Source: Nocardia cerradoensis NBRC 101014 (GTDB taxonomy: Bacteria; Actinomycetota; Actinomycetes; Mycobacteriales; Mycobacteriaceae). From it: a stretch of DNA of 64,000 bases. The DNA lies in NCBI RefSeq assembly GCF_000308535.1, contig NZ_BAFW01000060.1:1-64000 (forward strand). The letters are read 5' to 3'. A program made the position numbers and the translations under genes. Positions 16,982-27,083 of the stretch are shown here, one piece after another. Numbering within the stretch: position 1 is the stretch's first letter; the number at the start of each line of letters is the position of its first letter. The notes beneath the pieces were generated by a model that saw only the letters and a list, made by a program, of their open reading frames with translations, was not told the DNA's origin and ran no database searches.

Positions 16982-17836
16982 TTATCCGGCGAGTGCCCGC
17001 TCGATCGCCGCGGCGGTGGGAATGGACGCGGAGGCACCCACGACGGTGGTGGCCAGGGCGCCGGCGGTGCACGCCCAGGCCAGAGCGGTGGCCGGGCCCT
17101 CGTGCCAGTGTGCGGCCAGTGCGCCGGTGAACGTGTCCCCGGCGCCGGTCGTATCGACCACCTCGACCCGCACCCCCGGATGGGCGAGCTCGCCCTCGGG
17201 TCCGCGATAACCGGCCCCGGCGCCGCCGCGGGTGGTCAGCACGTGGGGAACAGTCCGGAGTTCCGCATCCAGTTGCGCCGCTTCGCCCTCGTTGACCACC
17301 GCGATGTCGACCGCCTCCCACAGCTCCGGTGGCAGTGATCGGGCGGGGGAGGGATTAAGCAGTACGAGAGTGCCGTGGTCGCGGGCGCAGCGGGCGGCCT
17401 CGAGCACGGTGTCGACCGGAATCTCCAACTGGCACAGCATGATATCCGCGTCGGCGATGAGGGCGCGGTCCCCGTCGGTGAGATCCGAGAGCTCCGCGTT
17501 GGCTCCGCCGACCACGATGATCGTATTCTCGCCGGTCTCGTCGACCACGATGGTGGCAGTTCCGCTGGACCCCTCGACGGTGCGCAGTCCGGCGGTCCCG
17601 ACCTCGTTGTCCTCGAGCACTTTCCGCAGTTCGGCGCCGAAGACGTCGGTGCCGATCGCGCCGACGACATCGACCGCCGCGCCCGCGCGCCGGGCGGCGA
17701 TCGCCTGGTTCGCGCCCTTTCCGCCGGGCACCGTGGCGAAGGCGGTGCCGAGGACCGTCTCACCGGCCTGCGGCCGCCGCGGCGTGCGCGTCACCAGATC
17801 CATATTGATGCTGCCGACCACTGCGATCCGTGCCAT
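16982..17836 (-). CDS. rbsK: Ribokinase
   Basis: A 284-residue PfkB-family sugar kinase. The N-terminal signature (VVGSINMDLVTRTPRRPQAGET, then GGKGANQAIAARRAG) and the C-terminal DTTGAGDTFTGAL anion hole with catalytic Asp identify ribokinase, which phosphorylates ribose at O5. It is the last gene of a same-strand group after the START-like gene, with a 50-bp gap. M. tuberculosis rbsK also lies in the proA-proB region. No ribose transporter is present nearby. Confidence 0.88.
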   Translation of the reverse strand: MARIAVVGSINMDLVTRTPRRPQAGETVLGTAFATVPGGKGANQAIAARRAGAAVDVVGAIGTDVFGAELRKVLEDNEVGTAGLRTVEGSSGTATIVVDETGENTIIVVGGANAELSDLTDGDRALIADADIMLCQLEIPVDTVLEAARCARDHGTLVLLNPSPARSLPPELWEAVDIAVVNEGEAAQLDAELRTVPHVLTTRGGAGAGYRGPEGELAHPGVRVEVVDTTGAGDTFTGALAAHWHEGPATALAWACTAGALATTVVGASASIPTAAAIERALAG

Positions 17837-17886
17837 GCACGCACCGTAACCCGCGGCGGTCCGGACGCATCCGAACGTCGCCGCGG

Positions 17887-18345
17887 TCAGGCGCGGTCGG
17901 CCGCCGATGCCAGCGCGGCCAGCCGGTCGATGGACCCGAGAAGTTTGTCGGACGTCGTCGCGCGGGCCCGGGGCAGCCGGACCTCGTCGGTCAGCCGGGT
18001 CCAGTCGTAGGTGTGCCGCACGAGCGTCCGGCTCTCGTCGACGGGCTCCAGTTCCCAACGCCACAGATGTCCCGGCGGGCGCTGCCCGGATTCCGCGGGC
18101 AGCCAGGCGATCCGGCGCCCCTCCTCGAACTCCACCACGTGGTTCTCGCGCACGCTCCCGTTGGTGAGTGTCATCGCGAAAACCTCGCCCACACTCCGCA
18201 CGCGCTGTCCGGTCTCCGCCCGGTCGAGATTGTCGTTCCCGTCCCATCGCGGCTGCTGCGCCGGATCGGCGATCAATTCGAAGATGTGCCCGGCCGGCGC
18301 GGCGACTTCGCGCTCCGCCGACACCACCCTGTCGATATCTGCCAT
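17887..18345 (-). CDS. SRPBCC/START-like protein
   Basis: A 152-residue protein with the polyketide cyclase/START-like helix-grip pattern: the first strand SAEREVAAPAGHIFELIADPAQQPRWDG, a central HVVEFEEGRRIAWLP and RWELEPVDESRTLVRHTYDW, and a long C-terminal helix. Such domains bind a hydrophobic ligand in a cavity. No catalytic residues can be named. It lies between the MFS gene and rbsK on the same strand. Confidence 0.78.
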   Translation of the reverse strand: MADIDRVVSAEREVAAPAGHIFELIADPAQQPRWDGNDNLDRAETGQRVRSVGEVFAMTLTNGSVRENHVVEFEEGRRIAWLPAESGQRPPGHLWRWELEPVDESRTLVRHTYDWTRLTDEVRLPRARATTSDKLLGSIDRLAALASAADRA

Positions 18346-18427
18346 GCGACCATCGAATCATTCACCGGCGGCGTCGACAACGCGACCACGACTATCGTTC
18401 GGACACAGCGCTTTCGGTGTGCGCGTC

Positions 18428-20023
18428 TTATTCGTGGTCGCCGGCCGGGCCGGAGGTCGCTTCGGCGTGCCGGGGCTCCAGGGGCGGGCCGGCCACCGCG
18501 CAGTTGATCTTGCATTGCGGTGTGGCCTCGGGACTCGCGTCCCGCAGCGCGTCGTCGCGGACGGTGACCACGGTCAGCGCCGCGGCCGCGGCCATGACGA
18601 TCGCACAGATGAGCATGGCCTCGCGGAATCCCTGTTCGAAGGCGGCCGGGTCGGTGTAGGCGGCGCCGGTGAGTCCGGTGAGCGGCGGGATCGCCGCCAC
18701 CGCGAGCAATCCGGCCGCCCGGGCGACGGCGTTGTTGACGCCGCTGGCCACCCCCGCGTGCCGTTCGTCGGCCGTCGCCAGCACGGTCGCGGTCAGCGGT
18801 GCGACGGCCAGGGTGAGACCCAGGCCGAAGACGAGCGCGGCGGGCAGCACATCGGTGACATAGGAGGCGTCGGGGCCGATCCGCATCATCAGCAGCATCC
18901 CGGCGGCCGCCAGCAGCACACCCGCGGTGATGGGGATGCGCGGTCCGATGCGCTGCGCCAGATCACCCGAGCGCGCGGAGAACAGCAGCATCAGCACGGT
19001 GGACGGCAACATCGCGGTCCCGGCCGCCATCGGGCTGAAACCGGCCACCACCTGCAGGGTCAGCACGAGCAGGAAGAACACCACGCCCATCGCGCCGTAC
19101 ATCACGAAGGTGACGGCGTTGATCGCGCTGAACTGGCGCGAGGCGAAGATCTCGACCGGCAGCATCGGCGGCGGCCCGCCGTGGTGGCCGGGCGCCTCGT
19201 ACCGTGCCGAGCGCCGCCGCTCGACGACGACGAAGGCCACCCCGGCGAGTACGCCGATCACCGCCGTCGCCACCACGGCCGTCCGGCTGCTTCCGTGTTC
19301 GGGCGCCATGGTCAGTGCATAGGTGATGCCTGCCAGGCACAGTGCCGCGAGGAACGCACCCAGCACGTCGAACCCCTCGTGTGCCGGGCGGCCGGATTCG
19401 GGAGCCGGACGGGCCGAGGCCGAGCCGTCGGCCGCGCCGGAACCGTAGGTTTCCGGCACGTGCCGCACCGCCACCAGCACCACCACCGCGGCCAGCGGAA
19501 TGTTCAGCAGGAACACCCAGCGCCACCCGGCCGCGCCGACCAGCCATCCGCCCAGGAAGGGTCCGATCGCGCCGGCGACCCCGCCGAGGCCGGACCACGC
19601 ACCCACCGCGCGGGCGCGATCGGATTTCGCGAACGACGCCTGGATGATCGCCAGCGAACCGGGCGTCAGCAGCGCACCGCCCACCCCCTGCAGCGCGCGG
19701 GCGGCGATGAGCATCGGAATGCCCTGTGCCGCACCGCAGAGCGCCGAGGCGAGCGCGAACCACACCACGCCGACGACGAAGATCCGCCGTCGCCCGAACC
19801 GGTCACCCAGCGATCCGCCGAGCAGAATCAACCCGGCCAGCGTGAGTGTGTACGCGTTCACGGTCCACTGCAGACCCGCCATCGAGGCACCGAATTCCGC
19901 GCCGATGCGGGGGAGTGCCACATTGACCACGGTCGCGTCCAGCATCGCCATTCCCGAGCCCAGCACCGTGGCCAGCAGCACCCAGCGACCCGAACCCGAG
20001 GACAACCGGATGGTGGCGACCAT
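18428..20023 (-). CDS. MFS drug/efflux transporter, EmrB/QacA type
   Basis: A 531-residue 14-helix major facilitator. Helix 1 with motif D1 (VLGSGMAMLDATVVNVALPRI), the motif A loop GGSLGDRFGRRRIF and the motif C-like GGVAGAIGPFLGGWLVG identify the drug:H+ antiporter-2 group. Such proteins expel hydrophobic cations or other toxic compounds. ATG 20023 is chosen, just before the first conserved helix. A hydrophilic loop rich in Gly, Ser and Pro lies around residue 210. It is divergent from proA. Confidence 0.87.
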   Translation of the reverse strand: MVATIRLSSGSGRWVLLATVLGSGMAMLDATVVNVALPRIGAEFGASMAGLQWTVNAYTLTLAGLILLGGSLGDRFGRRRIFVVGVVWFALASALCGAAQGIPMLIAARALQGVGGALLTPGSLAIIQASFAKSDRARAVGAWSGLGGVAGAIGPFLGGWLVGAAGWRWVFLLNIPLAAVVVLVAVRHVPETYGSGAADGSASARPAPESGRPAHEGFDVLGAFLAALCLAGITYALTMAPEHGSSRTAVVATAVIGVLAGVAFVVVERRRSARYEAPGHHGGPPPMLPVEIFASRQFSAINAVTFVMYGAMGVVFFLLVLTLQVVAGFSPMAAGTAMLPSTVLMLLFSARSGDLAQRIGPRIPITAGVLLAAAGMLLMMRIGPDASYVTDVLPAALVFGLGLTLAVAPLTATVLATADERHAGVASGVNNAVARAAGLLAVAAIPPLTGLTGAAYTDPAAFEQGFREAMLICAIVMAAAAALTVVTVRDDALRDASPEATPQCKINCAVAGPPLEPRHAEATSGPAGDHE

Positions 20024-20114
20024 GAGGACACGGTAGCGGTGGGCGTCGCCGGAAGCGGGCGTTCGGCGGTTATCCGGCGGCGGCGGCCGCGGCCCGGTCA
20101 GTAGGCTGTTCACC

Positions 20115-21383
20115 ATGACTGCTGGAACTGTCGGCGAAGTGGATACCGTGCGCGAAGCGGTGCACGAGGCGGCGCGGCGGGCTCGGGTGGCGTCGCGGAC
20201 GCTGGCACAGCTGACGACCGCGCAGAAGGACGCGGCCCTGCACGCCGCGGCCGATGCGCTGCTCGCGCACAAGGATGCCGTCCTGGCCGCCAATGCCGAA
20301 GACATCGCGACCGCGGAGGCGGGCGGAACCGCGGCCTCGCTGCTGGATCGCCTGCGACTGACCGAGCCGCGCATCGACGGCATCGCCTCCGGATTGCGTC
20401 AGGTCGCCGGCCTGCCGGATCCGGTCGGAGCGGTGCTGCGCGGTTCGACGCTGGCCAACGGACTCGAGATCCGGCAGGTGCGCGTGCCGCTGGGCGTCGT
20501 CGGCATGGTCTACGAGGCCCGCCCGAACGTCACCGTCGACGCCTTCGGCCTGGCGTTGAAGTCCGGTAACGCGGCCCTGCTGCGCGGGTCGTCCTCGGCG
20601 GCCCGGTCGAACGCGGCCCTGGTCGAGGTCATGCGGGAAGCCCTTGTGGCCCAGGGTCTTCCGGCCGACGCGGTGCAACTGCTGCCGAGCGAGGATCGCT
20701 CCAGCGTCACCCATCTGATCCAGGCCCGCGGCCTCGTGGACGTGGTCATCCCGCGCGGCGGCGCCGGACTGATCAACGCCGTGGTGCGCGACGCGCAGGT
20801 TCCGACCATCGAAACCGGCACCGGCAACTGCCACGTCTACGTGCACGCCGCCGCCGACCTCGAGATGGCGGAATCGATCCTGCTGAACTCCAAGACCCGC
20901 CGGCCCAGCGTCTGCAACACCGCCGAGACGGTGCTCATCGATCGCGCGATCGCCGAGACCGCGGTTCCGCGCCTGATCGGCGCGCTGGAACAGGCGCAGG
21001 TCACCATCCACGGCGATCTGCCCGGCCTGGTTCCCGCGACCGACGAGGACTGGGCCGACGAATATCTGTCGCTGGATATCGCGCTCAAGGTCGTCGACGA
21101 TCTCGACGCCGCGGTCGACCACATCAACGAGTGGGGCACCGGCCACACCGAGGCCATCGTGACCGCCGATCTGAAGGCGGCTCGCGAATTCACCGCCCGG
21201 GTGGACGCGGCCGCCGTGATGGTGAACGCCTCCACCGCTTTCACCGACGGTGAGCAGTTCGGATTCGGCGCGGAGATCGGCATCTCCACGCAGAAGTTGC
21301 ACGCCCGCGGTCCGATGGCGCTGCCGGAACTGACATCCACCAAGTGGATCGTCTGGGGTGACGGCCAGATTCGGCCGAGCTGA
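20115..21383 (+). CDS. proA: Gamma-glutamyl phosphate reductase
   Basis: A 422-residue aldehyde-dehydrogenase-fold enzyme for the second step of proline synthesis, NADPH reduction of gamma-glutamyl phosphate to the semialdehyde. Visible signatures are [41 protein letters not shown] and the catalytic Cys in [10 protein letters not shown]. The length is normal. A -10-like TAGGCT (20102-20107) ends 7 bases before the ATG and there is no ribosome site, which fits a leaderless mRNA. It begins the block syntenic with M. tuberculosis Rv2427c onward. Confidence 0.95.
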   Translation: MTAGTVGEVDTVREAVHEAARRARVASRTLAQLTTAQKDAALHAAADALLAHKDAVLAANAEDIATAEAGGTAASLLDRLRLTEPRIDGIASGLRQVAGLPDPVGAVLRGSTLANGLEIRQVRVPLGVVGMVYEARPNVTVDAFGLALKSGNAALLRGSSSAARSNAALVEVMREALVAQGLPADAVQLLPSEDRSSVTHLIQARGLVDVVIPRGGAGLINAVVRDAQVPTIETGTGNCHVYVHAAADLEMAESILLNSKTRRPSVCNTAETVLIDRAIAETAVPRLIGALEQAQVTIHGDLPGLVPATDEDWADEYLSLDIALKVVDDLDAAVDHINEWGTGHTEAIVTADLKAAREFTARVDAAAVMVNASTAFTDGEQFGFGAEIGISTQKLHARGPMALPELTSTKWIVWGDGQIRPS

Positions 21384-21530
21384 AGCGTCCCGGCCGAACC
21401 CATCCCGGCCTGTGGTCTCGCCGACACCGGAGTATCGAACCCGGCCCGCGGGTGTGTACCGTCGTGATCAGCTGTTCTTTACGGTGCATACCTGCAGTGG
21501 GCTGCGCTGTTCCCGAAGGAGGGCCCAACT

Positions 21531-22424
21531 GTGCAGACGACTGTGCACGAGCCGATTTTCGCCTCGGTCGACGATGTGATCGACCGGCTGGCCACCACCG
21601 GCTACCTGGCCGACAAGGCCACCGCCACCTCGGTGTTCCTGGCCGACCGGCTCGGCAAGCCGTTGCTGATCGAGGGACCCGCCGGCGTCGGCAAGACCGA
21701 ATTGTCGCGCGCGGTCGCCCAGGTCGCCGATGCCGAACTGGTTCGCCTGCAGTGCTACGAGGGGATCGACGAGGCGCGCGCGCTGTACGAGTGGAATCAC
21801 GCCAAGCAGATTCTGCGCATCCAGTCGGCGACCTCCGGCGGGTCGGATTCGGGTAACGCCTGGGCCGACACCAAAGCCGATGTGTTCAGCGAGGAATTCC
21901 TGCTGCAGCGCCCGCTGCTGACCGCGATCCGGCGCACCGATCCGACCGTGCTGCTGATCGACGAGGCGGACAAGGCGGACGTCGAGATCGAGGGCCTGAT
22001 GTTGGAGGTGCTGAGCGACTTCGCCGTCACCGTCCCGGAACTCGGCACGATCACCGCCACCCGCCGCCCGTTCGTGGTACTCACCTCGAACGCGACCCGC
22101 GAACTGTCGGAGGCGTTGAAGCGCCGCTGCCTCTACCTGCACATCGACTTCCCGGACGAGGAACTCGAGCGCCGCATCCTCGCCAGCCGGGTGCCGGAGC
22201 TGAAACCGGCCGTGGCCGCCCAACTGGTCCGTGTGGTGCATGTGCTGCGCGGGATGCAGTTGAAGAAGTTGCCGTCGGTCGCCGAATCCATCGACTGGGC
22301 CCGGACGCTGCTGGCGCTGGGGCTGAAGGATCTCGACGACAAGACCGTGCGCGCGACGCTCGGTGTGGTACTCAAACACCAGAGCGACCATCAGCGCGCC
22401 CTGGCCGAGCTGAAATTGGCCTGA
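21531..22424 (+). CDS. MoxR-family AAA+ ATPase
   Basis: A 297-residue AAA+ protein. Walker A is GPAGVGKT at 49-56, Walker B is LLIDEADKAD and sensor 1 is VLTSNATREL. MoxR-type ATPases act as chaperones that remodel or metallate partner proteins, usually together with a VWA-domain protein, and the next gene encodes one 3 bases downstream. GTG start behind GAAGGAGGG. M. tuberculosis has the same pair (Rv2426c-Rv2425c) next to proA. The target of the pair is not known. Confidence 0.88.
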   Translation: MQTTVHEPIFASVDDVIDRLATTGYLADKATATSVFLADRLGKPLLIEGPAGVGKTELSRAVAQVADAELVRLQCYEGIDEARALYEWNHAKQILRIQSATSGGSDSGNAWADTKADVFSEEFLLQRPLLTAIRRTDPTVLLIDEADKADVEIEGLMLEVLSDFAVTVPELGTITATRRPFVVLTSNATRELSEALKRRCLYLHIDFPDEELERRILASRVPELKPAVAAQLVRVVHVLRGMQLKKLPSVAESIDWARTLLALGLKDLDDKTVRATLGVVLKHQSDHQRALAELKLA

Positions 22425-22427
22425 GCC

Positions 22428-23918
22428 GTGTCCGGTAAGCGCACCACCCCCCGCGCACTGGTCTCCGCGGCGTTGCGCGGCGGGTCCGCGTCCGCGGCGC
22501 AGGGTGCGCCGCCACCCGGGCAGACCGCGCCGCACGGGCTCTCCGGACATGTGGTCGGCTTCGTGGAGGCCCTGCGCGCCAGGGGAATTCCGGTCGGGCC
22601 GTCGGAAACAGTGGATGCCGGCCGGGTGCTCACCGTGGTCGATCTGATGGATCGCGAGATGCTGCGCGAGGGCCTGGCCTGTGCGCTGCTGCGCCGGCCC
22701 ACGCAGCGCGCCACCTTCGACGGATTGTTCGAGCTGTGGTTCCCGGCGGCGCTGGGGGAGCGTGCGGGCGCCGACGACATCGAACTGCCGCGGCGCGACG
22801 ACGGTGAAATCGACCTGTTCGAATTGCGGCGGATGCTGGCCGAGATGCTGGCCGCCGAACCGACGGGTGACCAGACCCGGCAGTTGCAGAACCTGGCCGC
22901 GCAGATGGTCGAGCAGATGGGGCAGTACCAGTCGGCGAACGGGCCGTCCTTCTCGGCGTATCAAACGCTGAAAGATGTGCAGCCCGAGGTGCTGATCAGC
23001 AGAATCCTCGCGGGATTGGCCGCCGGGCAGAACAATTCGGAGTTCGACACCGAAGTCGCCCGCCGCGCCGCCCGCGAACGGGTCAAGGCCTTCCGCGGCA
23101 CCGTCGAGGCCGAGACCCGGCGACGGGTGGCCGAGCGACTGGGCCGCGAGCGCGTCGCGACCTACGGTGTCCAGCGCCAAGCCGAGGATGCCGACTTCCT
23201 GCGCATCTCGGAGAACGAACTGGCCGAACTGCGGCGCGGTTCGCAACGGCTGGCGCGCGTCCTGGCATCCCGCTTGGCCGCTCGCCGTCGCCGATCCCGG
23301 CGCGGTGAAATCGATCTGCGCAAGACGCTGCGCAAGTCCATGTCGACCGGCGGGGTGCCGATCACGCTGCAAACCCGCAAACCGCGGCCCGGCCGCCCGG
23401 ATCTGGTGCTGCTGTGCGACATCTCGGGATCGGTGGCCGGATTCTCCAGTTTCACCATGCTGCTGGTGGATTCGCTGCGTGAGCAATTCTCGCGGGTGCG
23501 GATCTTCGCGTTCGTCGACCAGGTGGACGAGGTGACCCACATCTTCGATCAGGTCACGCCGCTGGACCAGGTGACCCGGCGCATCTTCACCGAGACCGAG
23601 GTGGTCGGATTCGAGGGGCACTCGGATTACGGTGCGGCACTGCGTGGTTTCGCGCAGGACTGGCCCGACGTGGTGACCAGCCGCACCTCCCTGCTGATTC
23701 TCGGCGACGCCCGCACCAACTATCGGGATCCGGCGCTGAATACGCTGCACGAACTCGTCCAGGTGGCCAAGCACGCGCACTGGTTGAATCCGGAGGCCGA
23801 AAAGATGTGGGGCACCGGTGATTCGGCCGCCAACCGCTACGCCGAGGTCGTCGAGATGCACGAATGCCGGTCGGCGCGCCAGCTGACCGGTGTGGTGAGC
23901 AGGCTACTTCCGGTCTAG
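22428..23918 (+). CDS. VWA domain protein, CoxE-like partner of the MoxR ATPase
   Basis: A 496-residue protein. The C-terminal von Willebrand A domain (about 320-490) has the MIDAS motif in LLCDISGSVAGFSS, with a later Thr and Asp in GHSDYGAAL and LILGDARTN. The N-terminal two thirds are helical and charged, typical of CoxE-like MoxR partners. Start at GTG 22428, 3 bases after the ATPase gene. The pair probably works as a metal-dependent chaperone complex in the cytosol. Confidence 0.85.
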   Translation: MSGKRTTPRALVSAALRGGSASAAQGAPPPGQTAPHGLSGHVVGFVEALRARGIPVGPSETVDAGRVLTVVDLMDREMLREGLACALLRRPTQRATFDGLFELWFPAALGERAGADDIELPRRDDGEIDLFELRRMLAEMLAAEPTGDQTRQLQNLAAQMVEQMGQYQSANGPSFSAYQTLKDVQPEVLISRILAGLAAGQNNSEFDTEVARRAARERVKAFRGTVEAETRRRVAERLGRERVATYGVQRQAEDADFLRISENELAELRRGSQRLARVLASRLAARRRRSRRGEIDLRKTLRKSMSTGGVPITLQTRKPRPGRPDLVLLCDISGSVAGFSSFTMLLVDSLREQFSRVRIFAFVDQVDEVTHIFDQVTPLDQVTRRIFTETEVVGFEGHSDYGAALRGFAQDWPDVVTSRTSLLILGDARTNYRDPALNTLHELVQVAKHAHWLNPEAEKMWGTGDSAANRYAEVVEMHECRSARQLTGVVSRLLPV

Positions 23919-23933
23919 TCATCGAGGACGGAC

Positions 23934-24269
23934 ATGAGCGATCTGCTGCGATACTGCCTCCGCAAGCCGGGAGCCTGGCGCGACGAACCCTGGGAGGGTG
24001 ACGTCGTCGCGAAGGTCGGCGACAAGATCTTCGCCTTCGTCAGCCCGGAGACGGTGACGCTGAAATGTGGTCGCAACCGCCTCGAAGCCGACGAACTGGT
24101 GCATATCCATCCCGAGGATGTCACCGCCTCCGCCTATATCGGGCGATACGGCTGGAACACCGTCCGGCTGGGTGGGTCGGTGTCGGATGCGGAAGTGCGT
24201 GAACTGATCGATCAGTCCTACGCCGAGGTCGTCGCGAAACTGCCGAAATCCAAGCGGCCGACGGGATAG
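23934..24269 (+). CDS. MmcQ/YjbR family protein (second copy)
   Basis: A 111-residue MmcQ/YjbR protein: LLRYCLRKPGAWRDEPW at the N-terminus, VVAKVGDKIFAFV in the middle and WNTVRLGGSVSDAEVRELIDQSYAEVVAKLPK at the end. It fits the family better than the divergent copy at 5886-6296. It begins 16 bases after the VWA gene, so it may be the third gene of that operon. Its function is not established. Confidence 0.82.
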   Translation: MSDLLRYCLRKPGAWRDEPWEGDVVAKVGDKIFAFVSPETVTLKCGRNRLEADELVHIHPEDVTASAYIGRYGWNTVRLGGSVSDAEVRELIDQSYAEVVAKLPKSKRPTG

Positions 24270-24557
24270 CGTGCCGTTCGCCCGGCATCATCAGCGGCTG
24301 TTAAGCGCTTTCCAAGCAGGGCCGTCGATCATTCGCGCGTGCCGTGCCCATCGGGGGAGTTCGCCGACGAAATCCCCGCCGACCAGCCGAGCGCCCCTGC
24401 GGCGCAACGGGTTTCCCGCCACGGGGAGGCCGAACGCCTCGGCCCCGAGCCCCGCGACTCCGGGCCGCCGCACGACTCGGAGCGCTCCGGCTACGAACCG
24501 CCCGCCGTCGAATGCCCGGCACCGACGCGCGCGACGGATGAACCGAGGCGAGGCGAC

Positions 24558-25145
24558 ATGCGGCTGCGAGCGCAAGAACTGGCAGAGGCCGCGACCGCCC
24601 TGCTCGCTACCAGCCCAGCCGCCGCCGAACGAATGTTGCGGCAGGCTGTGGACTCTGGCAGCGGTGTGCTGTCCGGTGAACAACTCGCACGGCTGTCCTC
24701 GCTGGTGGTGACGGCGGTCGCCAACCAGCCGGGCCGGGAGCACGACCTGGCGGCCGCGGCGGTCGCGGCGGCCGAGAGCTGGGCCGGTATCTCCGCCGCC
24801 GACGCGGCCCATCACACGCTGCTCGCCGCCCGCGTCCACTATCGCAGCGGTCACCATCGTTTCGCGGCCACCCTGTTCGCCGCTGCCCTCGGCTGCGATG
24901 CGCTGCCCTATCCGCCGGAAGAGATCGCGGTGCTGTACGAGCAGTTCGGACGATGTCTGGCACAGTGCCACCGCCACCGTGCCGCGGCACGGGCATACGC
25001 AGTGGGTGCGGCCGCCGTCGCCGGCCGGCCCCAGTGGGACGAACTGCACGGCGACCTGATCGAGGCGGCGACCCGGTCCCGGCGCGCGGCGCGCAACCCG
25101 GCCGCGATGGTGCAGGCGTATCTGTCGGCGCGGCGGGCGCGGTGA
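24558..25145 (+). CDS. Helical alanine-rich protein of unknown function
   Basis: A 195-residue frame, very Ala- and Arg-rich, with repeated helix pairs (LAEAATALLATSPAAAERML, then AAVAAAESWAGISAADAAHHTLLAARVHY and FGRCLAQCHRHRAAARAY) that suggest a TPR-like repeat fold. No family is recognised. ATG 24558 is used because GAGGCGAGGCG precedes it; the frame is open upstream to 24339, but that part is Pro- and Arg-rich with no better start. The last helix pairs resemble the bacterial transcriptional activator/TPR module of LuxR-type regulators, without any DNA-binding domain. It lies 45 bp before nadD. Confidence 0.55.
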   Translation: MRLRAQELAEAATALLATSPAAAERMLRQAVDSGSGVLSGEQLARLSSLVVTAVANQPGREHDLAAAAVAAAESWAGISAADAAHHTLLAARVHYRSGHHRFAATLFAAALGCDALPYPPEEIAVLYEQFGRCLAQCHRHRAAARAYAVGAAAVAGRPQWDELHGDLIEAATRSRRAARNPAAMVQAYLSARRAR

Positions 25146-25190
25146 GCACCGGCGTTCCCCGCTCGGGCCCGCCCAGTAAGCTCGGCATTC

Positions 25191-25835
25191 GTGCAAAACA
25201 CAGGCCGGCGCAAACTGGGCGTGATGGGCGGTACGTTCGATCCGATCCATCACGGGCATCTGGTTGCCGCCAGTGAGGTCGCCAACCGCTTCGACCTCGA
25301 TGAAGTGATCTTCGTACCCACCGGGCAGCCGTGGCAGAAGTCCACGCGGCAGGTTTCACCGGCGGAGGACCGCTATCTGATGACGGTCATCGCCACCGCG
25401 TCCAATCCGCGGTTCTCGGTCAGCCGTGCCGACATCGACCGGGAGAAGGCCACCTATACTGTCGATACCCTTCGTGACCTGCAGAATCAGCATCCGGACG
25501 CGGATCTGTACTTCATCACGGGTGCGGACGCGCTGGCCAGCATCCTGACATGGCAGGATTGGGCGGAACTGTTCGAGCTGGCGAAGTTCGTCGGGGTGAG
25601 CCGTCCGGGGTACGAATTGAATGTCGACCACCTCGAGGGACATCTGCGGAATCAACCGGCCGATGCGGTCACCGTCATCGAGATCCCGGCCCTGGCGATC
25701 TCGTCGAGCGAATGCCGTCGCCGTGCCGCCGAGGGGCGCCCGGTGTGGTACCTCGTTCCCGACGGCGTCGTGCAGTACATATCGAAACGGCACCTGTACG
25801 TGCCGGGAGGGAACGGAAGGGTGAGTCCAGCATGA
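25191..25835 (+). CDS. nadD: Nicotinate-nucleotide adenylyltransferase
   Basis: A 214-residue enzyme that adenylates nicotinate mononucleotide to deamido-NAD. The nucleotidyltransferase signature [12 protein letters not shown] is at 13-24, the specificity segment is [15 protein letters not shown] ([10 protein letters not shown]), and the ISSSECR motif near residue 165 is the second ATP-phosphate loop. GTG start with no ribosome site; TAAGCT lies 8 bases upstream, possibly leaderless. It is followed by rsfS after 70 bp, the classical nadD-rsfS order. Confidence 0.95.
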   Translation: MQNTGRRKLGVMGGTFDPIHHGHLVAASEVANRFDLDEVIFVPTGQPWQKSTRQVSPAEDRYLMTVIATASNPRFSVSRADIDREKATYTVDTLRDLQNQHPDADLYFITGADALASILTWQDWAELFELAKFVGVSRPGYELNVDHLEGHLRNQPADAVTVIEIPALAISSSECRRRAAEGRPVWYLVPDGVVQYISKRHLYVPGGNGRVSPA

Positions 25836-25905
25836 GCGGTCAGGCGCGCAGGAGGCAGCGGAGCGTAATCACGGAGCGCCCCGCTCATGCTCGAGGAGAG
25901 AACGC

Positions 25906-26310
25906 ATGACGGCATCGGCACAGGCGGTGGAGATGGCGCGGGTCGCCGCGCGGGCCGCCGACGAGAAGCTGGCGACCGACGTCGTCGTCCTCGATGTCTC
26001 CGATCAGCTGGTGATCACCGACTGCTTCGTCATCGCCTCCGCGCCGAACGAGCGTCAGGTCAACGCGATCGTCGACAACGTCGAGGAGAAGTTGCGGCTC
26101 GCCGGGCACAAGCCGGTCCGCCGCGAGGGCACTCGCGAAGGTCGCTGGGTGCTGCTGGACTACGTCGACGTCGTGGTGCACATCCAGCACAGCGACGAAC
26201 GCAATTTCTATGCGCTGGAACGGTTGTGGAAGGACTGCCCGCAGGTCGAGGTGCCCGGTCTCGAGGCTCCCGCGCAGGCCCAGGCGAGTGGTAGCGGGGA
26301 GACCGAGTGA
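25906..26310 (+). CDS. rsfS: Ribosome silencing factor
   Basis: A 134-residue RsfS/DUF143 protein. The core DVVVLDVSDQLVITDCFVI and GRWVLLDYVDVVVHI are diagnostic. It binds ribosomal protein uL14 and blocks joining of the subunits when nutrients are low. GGAGAG precedes the ATG. The stop overlaps the GTG start of gpgP by 4 bases. M. tuberculosis has the same order. Confidence 0.93.
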   Translation: MTASAQAVEMARVAARAADEKLATDVVVLDVSDQLVITDCFVIASAPNERQVNAIVDNVEEKLRLAGHKPVRREGTREGRWVLLDYVDVVVHIQHSDERNFYALERLWKDCPQVEVPGLEAPAQAQASGSGETE

Positions 26311-27083
26311 ACCGCGGACCCGAAGGGGGGACCGCGCGTGATCCCGAGGTGTCCGGGGAACGCGCCGTCGACTCCGATGTGAGCGACGCGTCCGAAGGTG
26401 TTGCGCCGGCAGCGGGTTCGCGGGCGTCGAAATATCCGGGCGTGCGCCGGCTGATCCTGCTGCGACACGGGCAGACGGAATGGAATGCCGCCGACCGCAT
26501 GCAAGGCCAGATCGACACCGAGCTCAGCGAATTGGGCCGGCGCCAGGCGAAAGACGCTGCGCGCGAGCTGGTTTCCCAGGACGCCGTCGCGATCATCTCC
26601 TCGGATCTGCGCCGCGCCTACGACACCGCACTCGCACTGGCCGAACACAGCGGACTCGAGGTCGTGCGGGATGCGCGGCTGCGGGAGACCAGCCTCGGCG
26701 ACTGGGAAGGTCTGGACCACCTCGAGGTGGACGCGCGGTATCCGGGCGCGCGCAAGGCGTGGCGACTCGATCCCACGGTCACCCCGCCGGGCGGGGAAAG
26801 CAAACTCGAGGTCGGCGCGCGGGCGCTGCCGGTGGTTCGCGAGCTGTTCGCCGAGCGTGCGGACTGGCCCGGCCGTACCATCATCCTGGTCGCGCACGGC
26901 GGGCTGATCGCAGCCCTGACCGCCGCGCTGCTGGAACTGCCCGAGCACAAATGGCCGATCCTGGGCGGATTGGCCAATACCAGTTGGGTGCAGCTGAGCA
27001 GCCACGGTCCGGGCATCGAGCAGCCGGGTTGGCGGCTGGATGTGTGGAATGCGGCGGCGAAGGTAGCACCTGATGTCCTCTGA
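26307..27083 (+). CDS. gpgP: GpgP-type glucosyl-3-phosphoglycerate phosphatase
   Basis: A 258-residue histidine phosphatase (phosphoglycerate-mutase superfamily). The phospho-acceptor His54 lies in [12 protein letters not shown] and the second catalytic His in [11 protein letters not shown]; the acid is in [11 protein letters not shown]. Gene order (rsfS before, octT after) matches M. tuberculosis Rv2419c, which dephosphorylates glucosyl-3-phosphoglycerate at the start of methylglucose lipopolysaccharide synthesis. The first 45 residues are an acidic, disordered extension that the phosphatase fold does not need. It overlaps octT by 11 bases. Confidence 0.85.
   Translation: MNRGPEGGTARDPEVSGERAVDSDVSDASEGVAPAAGSRASKYPGVRRLILLRHGQTEWNAADRMQGQIDTELSELGRRQAKDAARELVSQDAVAIISSDLRRAYDTALALAEHSGLEVVRDARLRETSLGDWEGLDHLEVDARYPGARKAWRLDPTVTPPGGESKLEVGARALPVVRELFAERADWPGRTIILVAHGGLIAALTAALLELPEHKWPILGGLANTSWVQLSSHGPGIEQPGWRLDVWNAAAKVAPDVL

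Noticed and set aside
21468..23861. 797-codon minus-strand frame
   Set aside because: Antisense to the MoxR and VWA genes, which carry intact Walker and MIDAS motifs.
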